Positions 52,541 to 62,160 of a DNA stretch of 64,000 nt are shown here, piece after piece; position 1 is the stretch's first letter; each line of letters starts with the position of its first letter. The notes beneath the pieces were generated by a model, which did no database searches, had not been told where the DNA came from, and was given only the letters and a program-made list of their open reading frames with translations. The position numbers were made by a program, and so were the translations under genes. Source of the DNA: Neofusicoccum parvum (Eukaryota > Ascomycota > Dothideomycetes > Botryosphaeriales > Botryosphaeriaceae); contig CP087206.1 in assembly GCA_020912385.1 (NCBI GenBank), positions 4,307,702-4,371,701 of the forward strand, written 5' to 3'.

Positions 52541-54735
52541 ATGGTAGAATCGAATAGATATTTCTTCTTTATCTCCGAATACCGCTTGCTTACTTATAAG
52601 AGCTGTAAGCATGCCGTTTGCCTCAACCAGGTCCGGACTTACCTACGGGGCAAGTACCATGAGTTAGGCCCAAAAGAGACGGCTACGGCCTTAGCCGACG
52701 TACAACGAAAATGGAGAGATCTAATCAAGAACGCGTACGAGTTGGTAATTCCAACGTACGTAAATCGTCCTATCGCCCAGTTACCGCTATATAAGGACGG
52801 TCTACAATACACGCTTAAGCCGCAGCAGTGCTCTTATATCTATCGAAATCTAGCGGCGCTAAAGAAGCATTGGCGTAAGGTGCACTATTAGTCTCTCAGC
52901 ACCTTAGGGGGATCTAGAAAGCAAAAGGAGGAACGGGTCTAGACCCGTCTACAGATCAGAAGGAAAGAAGTGTACTGCTAAAGATTTTTCACACATAGCC
53001 ATGGCTCGCAGTTCTTTCAGGTTGGCCAGGTTCGCTAGGACGACGAAACCAAGGATGAAAGCACCAGCCCGTTAAGCGTCAGCCAGGAAAGCGACCTTAT
53101 TAGGGAGCTAGTAAAGAAAGACCTCGCAGAGCGCGACCGCGAGCTCTCCCAAGCACAACACATCTACCGCGACCAAACCACCAAGACCGAAGTCTCTCCC
53201 TGGCTAGAGATAACTCGCTGGCCATCCCTCTTTAACGGCCTCGATCTTTCCAATGTCTCTCCACTTGCCCACGCGGCAGACCCGGCAACAGAGCCCCTGC
53301 TAGTCCTACTATCCCAGAGCCTGGACCGCCTCGTTGAGCGCGCATACGAGTCTATCTGCGAGGACAAGATCAGCGTGTTTGACCAGGCCCGCATCAACAG
53401 CTTCATGGCCGGCGAGCCCTTAGGCACGGAGCGGCTGCTCATGGTTAAACTGCAAAAAAGTACCTTCCGCAACTATAAGCATCTCTGGAAGTGCCTCCTC
53501 TGTTTTACCTGCCGTACGAGCCGGGTCGACCAGCTAATTCAACTTGCACACCGCTTTACTCCACCCTAACTCTCCCACATCGAGTCTGTACTATCACTAT
53601 CAAGTGAGCTCCGCGCGCTTATCTTAGATGGTGATAGTAGCGGTAGCAGGACTAACGAAGTAACTCGCGTACAAAAGCAAGCCGAAATCTCTTTAGATAG
53701 GGCGTGTCTTTTACTCTACATCTCCCTCCTGGACTATAACATTAGGGGCAGCCACTTTGCAAGCCCCGTGCTCAGCTTCCTTACCGTCCTCGGTATTGAC
53801 GAGAAAAAAGATTGCGGCTTCCACAGGCCGCTCACATACTCGCCCCAGCTGTCCAAATTCATCAAGATCGCACAGATGCTCGTTATCGAGCGGGCCGTGC
53901 TTACTGCAGAGGAAGGGGCTATTGAATACCCCTCCGACTTGCTCAACGAGATAAGACAGCGCTTTATGGTCCGAGGGTCTCGCTCAGCTTTTAACTGGGT
54001 ATACAGGCTCCGCGCCTACGCAAAGAAGGTGGTGAGCAATACTACGGTTACTGGCCATATCATCTGGTCAGACGATATCAGCACAGTGACCTACAAGCAG
54101 GCAACCGTTAGCATAGAGCAGCTTAAGTCCTTTATCAGCCTTGAGATGGGTCTGGCCTAATAGGAGCTACAAGATCTACTTCTAATCCATCTAGAGGAGA
54201 AGTATAAAGAGGTTATACCTGCTCTCGTCCTTCACCGTCTACAGGACGACCATAGCAATGGTCAAAATAGTTGGAGTTTCCTCAAGGACGCTAGAAATGC
54301 GGCCCAGTTTAAACTACCTAGTGGAAGTAGAAACTAGCTGATCAACCGTGTACTCGACAATAACTGGCTCCGGGATGAGCTCGTGTCTCTTGGAAAAAAG
54401 AGGGAGCTGCGTTAGAAGAAACCGGCTGTAAGCCAGTACCTCGCTAAGGTCGACCGCTTTCTTGAGCGCCTACTACTTCTGGTCCACTTAACGTCCGGAC
54501 AACCCGCATGTGGTACCGAACTGGTGAGCCTGCAGCATTATAATACCCGGCAGGGCCACCACCGGAGTATTTTCATTGAGAACGGCCTCGTCGGCACGGT
54601 TACGTCCTACTATAAGGGATACAACGTTACCGGCTCAACGAAGATTATCCACCGATATCTCCTAAGGGAGGTTAGCGAGTTGCTAGTGTATTACCTCTAG
54701 CTAGTCCTACCATTCTGGTAGAAACTCGAGACCTA
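52541..54735 (+). pseudogene. OrsD-like / TLH N-terminal unit, copy 2, decayed and truncated
   Basis: A single frame from MVESNRYFFFISEYRLLTYKSC through HLRGKYHE-like (YLRGKYHELGPKET), PLYKDGLQYTL and CSYIYRNLAALKKHWRKVHY, with in-frame stops but no indels. It is very close to unit 1 in the 53350-54730 part, where differences are mainly TG/TA and CA/TA. The recombinase-like Arg is lost (GCACGT in unit 1 is GCATGT here, Arg to Cys at 54507). The copy ends abruptly after KLET, before the YR and H...Y motifs. Clearly dead. Confidence 0.75.
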
Positions 54736-54747
54736 ACCGAAAGACGC

Positions 54748-54773
54748 AAATCCAGCGCGACCGCGCTGGATTT
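54748..54773. repeat. Perfect 12-bp hairpin
   Basis: AAATCCAGCGCG, AC loop, CGCGCTGGATTT. CTGGATTT is repeated twice more up to 54843. Confidence 0.7.
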
Positions 54774-54969
54774 AGATTGTGTGGGAAAGAATCGTCGGGT
54801 GGGCTGGACGCGCACCGCACTGGATTTACCGCACTGGATTTGGAGCGAGGTGCTCGGATCGAGTCTACACTCGGTCAGATTTCCAAGCGTGGCTCTGCGA
54901 CCACTTTTTATATGAGCCACCTTAAAATCCGACCGCTGCGTCGTGAGAAAACCAGCCACTTGGGGTAAG

Positions 54970-54988
54970 AGTAGGGTTAGGGTTGAGG
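54970..54988 (+). repeat. Short interstitial telomere-like sequence
   Basis: AGTAGGGTTAGGGTTGAGG, in the same orientation as the terminal telomere, at the junction between unit 2 and the start of unit 3, followed by GGGGTAAGGG at 54998. Confidence 0.6.
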
Positions 54989-55142
54989 TTTTTTGATGGG
55001 GTAAGGGTGATCCGTGCGGCGGCGGCGGCAGCAGCGGCGGTAGCAGTAGTAGTAGCAGCAGCATTTACGAGCTTTCTCACACCAGCATCATTCTCTCTAG
55101 CAACTTTCAGTATTAGCAAGACAATACTAGCTAGCGCACCAA

Positions 55143-55413
55143 ATGGCGACAGCGTACTTTTATCACCAGGCGGAATACCGGCTCGCGATCTGCAGGGAGT
55201 GCCGGCACGCCGTCTGGCCGGACCAGGTGGAAGGCCATCTGCGGGGGAAACACCACCGGATGGGCCGGAAGCAGGCGGAGCTGGTCGGTGGTGAGGTTAG
55301 AAGCTGGCATGGCTTGATTGCATTCTCGAGCGAGCTGGAAGTGCCAGCCCGGGTGCAACGGCCCGTCACAGAGCTGCCACTGTTCAAGGACGGGCTGCTG
55401 TGCCAGAAGGACC

Positions 55414-55459
<46 letters not shown>

Positions 55460-58325
55460 CAGTAATAGTAGCAGCTGCCAGTACGTCTGCAGGAATGAAA
55501 GGATGATGAAAGAGCACTGGCGCACCGAGCACGGATGGTCGATTAGAGGAGGCAAAGGCCGGCAGAGCAGGATGGTGGAAGAGGGGTTGAATAAGAGGTT
55601 CCAAGAGGCGGTAAAGCAGGTCTACTGCCAGCGCTTCTTCCCCACCTTCCACGGCTCGCAGTACTTTGAAGTGTGCCAGCCAGAGGAGCAAGCGCAGCAG
55701 GAGGACCAGGCGCAGCCCGCCCAGGAGGGAGGGGAGAGAGGGGAGGGAGGAGGGGAGCAGCTGTGGCAGCAGGCGTGGAACAAGGCGAACCAGAACTGGG
55801 AGGAGCTGGAGAAGCGGGCCCGGGCCACCATCGAGGAAGGAGAGAAGGACGAGGTCAGCCCGTGGCTGGACAGGACGCAGTGGCTGCCGTATCTGGCGCG
55901 GCTGGACCGCGACGATCTGCTAGCGTCGGTTGAGGAGCCCAACGCCAACCTGGACAGGCCAGAGGAGGAGGAGGAGCCGGCGGCAGCGGCCATCTGGAAA
56001 GCCATGGACGAGGTTGCGCGCATCGGCCAGCAGGCGGTGACCCAGCAGGTCGGCATATTCATCCGCATGGAGCTGATGAGGACGGAGAAGCACCAGAACC
56101 GGTACCACCCGCTGCAGCCGTACATGGAGGAAAACGCGGTCGCGGACAGGTCGAGGGCGTGGAAGCAGGTGCTGATGTTCTTCGTCAGGACGCAGCAGGA
56201 GCATGACTGGAGAAGCCCAGAGTACAGGTTCACCCGCAGGCAGTCCAGGGCATTCACCAGGCTGATGGAGGAGGCAGAGCAAGCTGTAAAGAAGCAAGAA
56301 GAAGGGAAAGGGGGAGGAAGAGATAAAGAAGAAAGCGAGGAAGAAGAGGGAGGAAGAAGTGATGGTGATGATGATGATGATAATGAAGAAGAAGAAGGAG
56401 CTGGTTTAGAAGAGCAGCAGCAGCAGCAGCTGCCACCAAAGCTGTCCGGGATCCAGAAGGCGTGCTTGGACTTTTGCATTGAACTGCTGAACCAGAGGAT
56501 CACGCAGCGCGAGTACGACAGCGCTCTGGTCTGCGCTCTGGCGGTGCAGGGGGTCACGCCCACCGGCTGGAGGGAGCCGGGTCTGTACACTGCGATTCTG
56601 TCGGCCATCATCAAGGTGGGGCGCTTCATGGTGGTGCAGAAGGCGCTGGAGATGGTGGGTCCAGCAGCAGCAGCAGCAGCAGCAGAAGGGGAGGAGGATG
56701 GTGGGGAGGAGTTCAGCAGTGGGGGCAGCGCATGGGACTTTGAGGAGGAGGAGGAGGAGGAGGAGGAGGAGGAGGAGGAGGAGGAGGAGGAGGAGGAGGA
56801 GGACGGCGCTGGCGGTTATGGTGGAGGCGATGCTGGCAGCAGCAGTAGCAGCAGCCGCAGCCAGGGCGGCAGGAGCAGCAGCAGCAGCCAGGGCAGCAGG
56901 AGCAGCGCCGGCCAGGGCAGCGCCGGCCAGGGCAGCGCCGGCCAGAGCAGCAGTGGCCAGGACAGCAGCAGGAACAGCGGCCAGGGCAGCGCCAGGGACA
57001 GCAGTGGGCGCAGCGGGCGCAGCCAGGGCGGCAGGAGCAGCAGCAGCCAGAGCAGCGCCGGCCAGAGCAGCAGTGGCCAGGACAGCGCCAGCAGCAGGAC
57101 CAGCAGCGGCCAGGGCAGCAGCAGGAACAGCGGCCAGGGCAGCGCCAGGGACAGCAGTGGGCGCAGCAAGCGCAGCCAGCGCAGCCAGCGCAGCCAGCGC
57201 AGCCAGATGAAGATGAGCTGCTTGGAGCTGGTGACCAAGATGATGGACAGCTTCATGATCCGAGGCAGCCACAGTCCCATGCAGTGGATACTGGATCTGC
57301 GCACTTATGGGATGAAGATCCACTACAACACCACCACCAAGGGCCATGTGGGATGGAATGGGCGGGAGCAGCTGCTGTACCAGGGCATCCAGTTCACCAT
57401 GGCCAAGTTCAGGGGCATGGTGCACGGCTTGCTGAACGACAGTCGCCAGCTGCTGCTCCAGGAGCTGCTGTTTGGCGGCCACAGCAGCCACAAGAAAGAG
57501 CATGGGGAAATGGACGTGCCAGCAGTGCCGTGGCATTCCATCAGGGACAACCCAGCCGAGGAGCGCAGAGGGTGGAGCTTTCTGCGGGACCAGCGCACCA
57601 GGCTGCTAGCAGACGGGAACACTTGGCTGTTCAACAGGATCATGGGAATCACTGCTGTGAGGAAGAGGTTCACCAGGAAAAACACGAGCTCAGGCATCAG
57701 CAGGCAGGCGGTGGATGCATATGCAGCGCAGGTGGCCGAGTTCAGGGAGAAGCTGCTGCTGCTGATGCACATCACCGGTGGGCAGCCGGCGAGAGGGCCG
57801 GAGATTCTCAGCATCAGGCACAGCAACACGGCCAAGGGAGGGCACCGCAACATCTTCGTGGAGGACGGGCTAGTCGTGTTCGTCACGCGCTACCACAAGG
57901 GCTACGCCATGTCCGGGGATGTCAAGGTGATCCACAGGTATCTGCCCAGGGAGGTGGGGGAGCTGGTGGTGTGGTATCTGTGGCTAGTCTTGCCATTCCA
58001 CCAGCGCATGCTGGCAGCGGTGCGAGGTGGGAGCCAGCAGATCTCGGCCCACATGTGGCCGGCGGAGGCGGGGGAGAAGAGGTGGACGACGGAGCGCATG
58101 AGGGAGGCGATGAAGAAGGAGAGCAGGATCGGCTTAGGCCAGGAGCTGACGGTCAGAGCGTACAGGGACGTCGCCATCGGCATCAGCAGGCGGTTCATGC
58201 GCGGCTCCAGCGCGTTCAGGGTAGATGAGGAGGGGGGAGGAGAGAATGGGAATGAGCAGGAGCAGCAGCAGCAGATGGAGGTGGAGGGAGAAGACCGGGC
58301 AGCAGCAGCCATTGCAGACGCCTAG
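55143..58325 (+). CDS. TLH N-terminal protein: OrsD-like zinc fingers plus recombinase-like region, open frame
   Basis: The product is 1060 residues. First C2H2-like finger CRECRHAVWPDQVEGHLRGKHH (C17, C20, H32, H37), a polySer run (92-111), a second finger with C112, C116, H125 and H130, then a helical core homologous to units 1 and 2. Low-complexity inserts follow: acidic/Lys-rich (~380-425), polyGlu (~535-553) and a Ser/Gly/Gln/Arg-rich stretch (~560-690). The conserved C-terminal part holds GGQPARGPEIL (Arg884), RYHKGY (Lys919) and VRAYRDVAIGIS (Tyr1007-Arg1008). The stop is a TAG just before AGHTSHTAGLIYARG, so the same frame continues into the helicase. OrsD (PF12013) is known upstream of RecQ in fungal telomere-linked helicases; a recombinase role is my inference. 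Confidence 0.75.
56740..57210 (+). repeat. Coding microsatellites: (GAG)n and AGC/CAG-rich block
   Basis: GAG repeats at 56741-56801 encode polyGlu. 56830-57210 contains two related ~150-bp stretches of AGCAGC/GGCCAGGGCAGC encoding a Ser/Gly/Gln/Arg-rich linker. Absent from units 1 and 2. Confidence 0.8.
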
Positions 58326-60809
58326 GCAGGACACACATCCCACACCGCGGGCTTGATCTACGCGCGTGGGATGATGGAGCAGGCGGGCGTGGTGGCGGAG
58401 AAGAGGCTGCTGTTCCGCGCTTCCAGCACCGACTAGCACCGCTTCTTAGGCTTCTAGTCGGCATTTAAAAGCCAGGAACCGGCTTCTAGGAAGAGAAAGC
58501 GCTGCCCGTTTGAGGACGACGCGGACGAGGAGCGGCTAGACCGCTGGGCGAGGCTGAAGAGGGCCAACGCGAAGGAGCAGCTGCAAAGGTTGATGGGAAA
58601 GAAAGCCGAGTTCCGCAGCGTCTAGGAAGAGGCAGTGACCGCCATCTAGGCTGGAGTGAGCCCGGTGGTGGCAGTGATGCCAACCGGAGCTGGGAAAAGC
58701 ATCTTGTTCATGCTGCCAGCTTGGACGGAGCCAGGAGGAACGACGGTAGTGGTAGTACCACTCATCGCGCTGCGAGCGGACATGAAAGAGCGCTGCAGCA
58801 AGCTGGGCATTAGCTGTGCAGAATAGGAGGCGAGGCGGCCACCAGACGCGGAGTCCATCGTGCTGGTCACGCCAGAGGCAGCACTGAGCGACGAGTTCAT
58901 GACGTTTTTAAACCGGCTCAGGGCGATGAGGCAGCTGGACAGGATCATCATCGACGAGTGCCACGTGGTGCTGAACGACCAGGTGGACTTCCGTAAGCAG
59001 CTGCAGCAGCTGGGGAAGCTTATGGCGGCAGAAACGCAGATGGTTCTGCTCACAGCAACGCTACCACCCAGCAAAGAGGCTGAGCTGTGGCGCAGGATGG
59101 GCTGGACTGCGGCCGAGGTGGTGGTGTTCAGGGCGGTTACTACCCGCAGAAACATCAGCTACCAGGTGGTGGGGGTGGAGTTGGAGGTGGAGGTGGAGAA
59201 TGGAGGAGGGAGAGGAGGGAGAGGAGGGAGAGGAGGGGGGAGGAGGGGGAGGAGGGAGAGGGGGAGGATGGCGAGGAAGACAAGGAGGGAAGGAGGCGCA
59301 GAATAGGAAAATAGAAGAGATGGTGGAAGAGGAACTACAGGCAACGGTAGAAGGAAAGGTGGTCATCTACTGCAACACAGTGACCAGGGTGAAGAGCTTG
59401 GTGGACGCAGGGCTGTTCCAGTGCGAGGCATTTTACAGCAAGATATCAGAAGCTAGGAAGAAGGAGGTGCTAGAGGACTTCAAGGCGGGAGTGGTGCGTG
59501 TAGTGGTGGCCACCAGCGCGCTGGGCATGGGGATTGACATTCCAGGCATCAGGCTCATCATCCACACGGATGAGCCGCGGGATTTTCTGGACTACGCGCA
59601 GGAGAGCGGCAGGGCGGGAAGGGATGGACTGGCCAGCAGAGCAGTGATGGTTCAGGGGGGGGGAGAAGAGCGATGACCGGCTGGTAAGGCAGTATCTAGA
59701 TGGGGGACTGTGTAGGAGAACGGTGATGGACGAGTTTTTAGATGGTAGTTTTAGGCGGATAGAATGCAGGCAGGAGGAGGGGGAAGAAAAGTGTGATTTT
59801 TGTAGAAGGAGCAGGGAGTCTAGGCGAGAGATCACGGATGATGATAATAATGATAATAATGAGGAGGAGGAGGTAGAGGAGGTAGATGAGGTGGAAGAGG
59901 TAGATGAGGTGGAAGAGGTAGACAGGGAGGTAGAGGAAGAACAGAGGGTAGACCAGTACCAGCAGCGGCAGCAGGGGCAGCAGTGGAGGGAGCAGCAGCA
60001 AAGAGAGCAGCAGTAGAGGATGCGGCAGCAGGAAAATCAGCAGCAAAGAGAGCAGCAGCAGAGGATACGACAGCAGCAAAGAGAGAAGCAGCAGGAAAAT
60101 CAGCGGGAAAGTCGGCAGGAAAGTCAGCAGGAAAGACAGCAGGAGGAAGAGCAGAATGCGCAACAAAGAGAATCAGACAGGCAGGAGTTTTAAAGGCAGC
60201 AGCAGCAGCAGGTAGGAATAAGGGCAAGGCAGGCCAGGCAGACACAACAGGTGTATGCAGATGCAGAACTACTTCAGAGAAAGCTACAGAGGTGGAAGGG
60301 GGTATGTTTAGTATGTAAGGCAGCAGGTAGGGAAGACCAGCACAGCGTCAGCCACTGTCCAACAGAGCGGGGTAGGCAGGCGGATGGGGAGAGGCGCGAG
60401 ATGCAGGGAAGAATCAGGTTTGAGAGGTACTCGGGCTGCTTTCGCTGCGGGGTACCACAGGCAATCTGCAATAGATGGGAGAGTAATGGTAGGCAGGGGT
60501 GGCGGTAGGTTCAGGGCAGCGAGTACCAGTTCTTCGGGGTGATAATTGGTATATTATACGGGATCAAGCACGGGTATAAGACGGTGTGGAAGAGGTGGTT
60601 ATTACGGCTAGGAGAGGAAGTAGTAGGAGCGGGAGTAGCGGCGGCGGCGGTAGAGGATAGAGATGAAGATAAAGATAGACTGCTAGGATATCTTAGACAG
60701 GTATGGAGGAAGGACGAGCTCGAGAGTAATAACTTGGCTCGGGAGTTTTTATGGCTGATAGGAAGGGTGGAGAGCTTAATAGAGGAGAGAGGAGTAGGGA
60801 GATAATAAA
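58326..60809 (+). pseudogene. Telomere-linked RecQ-type helicase (TLH) C-terminal part
   Basis: It continues the frame of 55143. Motif I MPTGAGKS (~58677), Ia VVVPLIALRADMKERC, motif II IIIDECH (58947-58964) with RecQ-type DFR after it, motif III LLTATLPP, motif IV VVIYCNT, motif V ATSALGMGIDIPG and motif VI QESGRAGRDG (~59600). Five further TAGs (58434, 58455, 58623, 58647, 58824) lie in frame; a first frameshift falls in GGA-repeats (~59190-59300) and a second in a G-run (59655-59663). The last frame (from 59678) has CDFCRRS, acidic and Gln-rich repeats, then a Cys cluster (CLVCKAAGREDQHSVSHC; CFRCGVPQAIC) and ends near 60804. RecQ family unwinds DNA 3' to 5'; TLH genes sit next to telomeres in many fungi. 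This copy is not translatable as read. Confidence 0.82.
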
Positions 60810-61001
60810 GCTAATAGATAGATAGGGCTAGCTAGTAGGTAGAGCTAGTAAGATGGAACTAATAGAGGAGTAATAGTTGAAAAGAGTGGGAATAAACAAG
60901 AAAGATAGATTTTTAGGAATAATAATAACTGGATGTACTATATGAGTAGAATTAAATGGAATTGAATACAGATATAAAGTGATATATAAAAGAGGTGAAA
61001 G
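60810..61001. other. AT-rich 3' flank of TLH copy
   Basis: No gene. Similar to 63065-63370 behind the second copy (for example GCTAGCTAGTAGGTAGAG and AAATAAACAAGAAAGAT-type blocks). Confidence 0.5.
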
Positions 61002-61640
61002 ATGGATTTAAAAGAACTAGAACTAGAATTAAAGCTAGGACTAGAATTAAAACTAGAGTTGAAACTAGAGGTAGAACTAGAATTAAAACTTGAATTAAAA
61101 CTAGAAGTAGAAGTAGAATTAGAAGAACTAGAAGAACTAGAAGAACTAGAAGAACTAGAAGAACTAGAAGAACTAGAAGAACTAGAAGAACTAGAAGAAC
61201 TAGAAGAACTAGAAGAACTAGAAGAATTAAAAAAAAACAAAAAAAAAAAAAATAAAAAAAACTAGAAGGACTAGAAGAAGTAGAACTAGAATTAAAAGAA
61301 CTAGAAGAACTAAAAGAATTAAAAAAGAATTAGAAGGACTAAAACTAAAACTAGAATTAGAAATTAAGACTAGAACTAGAGGTAGAACTAAAGGAACTAG
61401 AAGAACTAGAAGAATTAAAAAAGAAAAAAAAAAAAAAAAAAAAAAAAACTAGAAGGAACTAGAAGAAGTAGAACTAGAATTAGAAGAACTAGAACTAAAA
61501 CTAGAATTAGAAACTAAGACTAGAACTAGAACTAGAACTAGAACTAGAACTAGAACTAGAACTAGAACTAGAACTAGAGTTAAAACTAGAGGTAGAACTA
61601 AAACTAGAACTAAAAGAACTAGAAGAAGAATAATAGATTT
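61002..61640. repeat. CTAGAA satellite, proximal
   Basis: Variants of AGAACTAGA. At 61118-61220 there are about eleven near-perfect copies of the 9-mer GAACTAGAA; around 61515-61580 (ACTAGA)n hexamers dominate; A-runs interrupt. No coding role: the Glu/Leu and Ser frames over it are composition effects. Confidence 0.85.
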
Positions 61641-61680
61641 AAAAGTAGAGAGTAATAATTTAATATAGGAGTTTTTAACA

Positions 61681-61806
61681 GTTAGTAAGAGTAGGGTGAG
61701 GGATAGTAATTTTGAGTAGGATGAGGGTTAGCAATTTTAAGTAGGGTAAGGGTTAGTAATTTTGAGTAGGGTGAGGGTTAGTAATTTTGAGTAGAGTGAG
61801 GGTGAT
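61681..61806 (+). repeat. Internal telomere-like subterminal array
   Basis: About five degenerate copies of a ~25-bp unit containing GGGTGAGGGTTAGTAATTTT. The same unit type sits next to the real telomere at 63748-63864. Confidence 0.85.
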
Positions 61807-62128
61807 GTATATAGTGGTAGTGGTGGTAGTGGCGGTGGCAGCAGTGGCGGCAGCAGCGGCAGCAGCAGTAGTAGTAGTAGCCAGGATAGTAGTAGGACTA
61901 GCAGCAGCTTAGGGCAACGATGGTAGTAGTAGCAGCTAGGATAGCAGCAGGACTAGTAGTAGAGGAAGCACTAGCAGCAGTAATAGCAAAGGGAGTAGGA
62001 GAGGATGTAGCAGAGGGAGCAGCAGCAACTACAGTAGGAAAGGGAGTAGGAGAGGACGTAGTAGAGGGAGTAGCAGAGGGAGCAGTAGAGGGAGCACCAG
62101 TAGCAGTAGCAGCAGAGGGAGCACTACT

Positions 62129-62160
<32 letters not shown>

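Noticed and set aside
55131..57536. Long minus-strand reading frames opposite the unit 3 gene (Ala/Leu- or Ser-rich)
   Set aside because: They are antisense shadows of CAG/AGC/GAG repeats, with no domain and no start context.
41182..58325. Starship captain (DUF3435) assignment for the recombinase-like units
   Set aside because: N-terminal fingers and the HLRGK(Y/H)H motif fit OrsD/DUF3505, not DUF3435, and there is no large cargo element with terminal repeats here. Only a distant fold relationship is plausible.
41500..58830. TAG as a reassigned sense codon or programmed readthrough in the OrsD/TLH units
   Set aside because: TAG occurs at both Gln and Trp positions, and TAA stops also appear (for example ATC-TAA-ACC in unit 1). 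Intact genes in the window (the RING gene, LINE ORFs) use no internal TAG. RIP-like C-to-T change explains it better.
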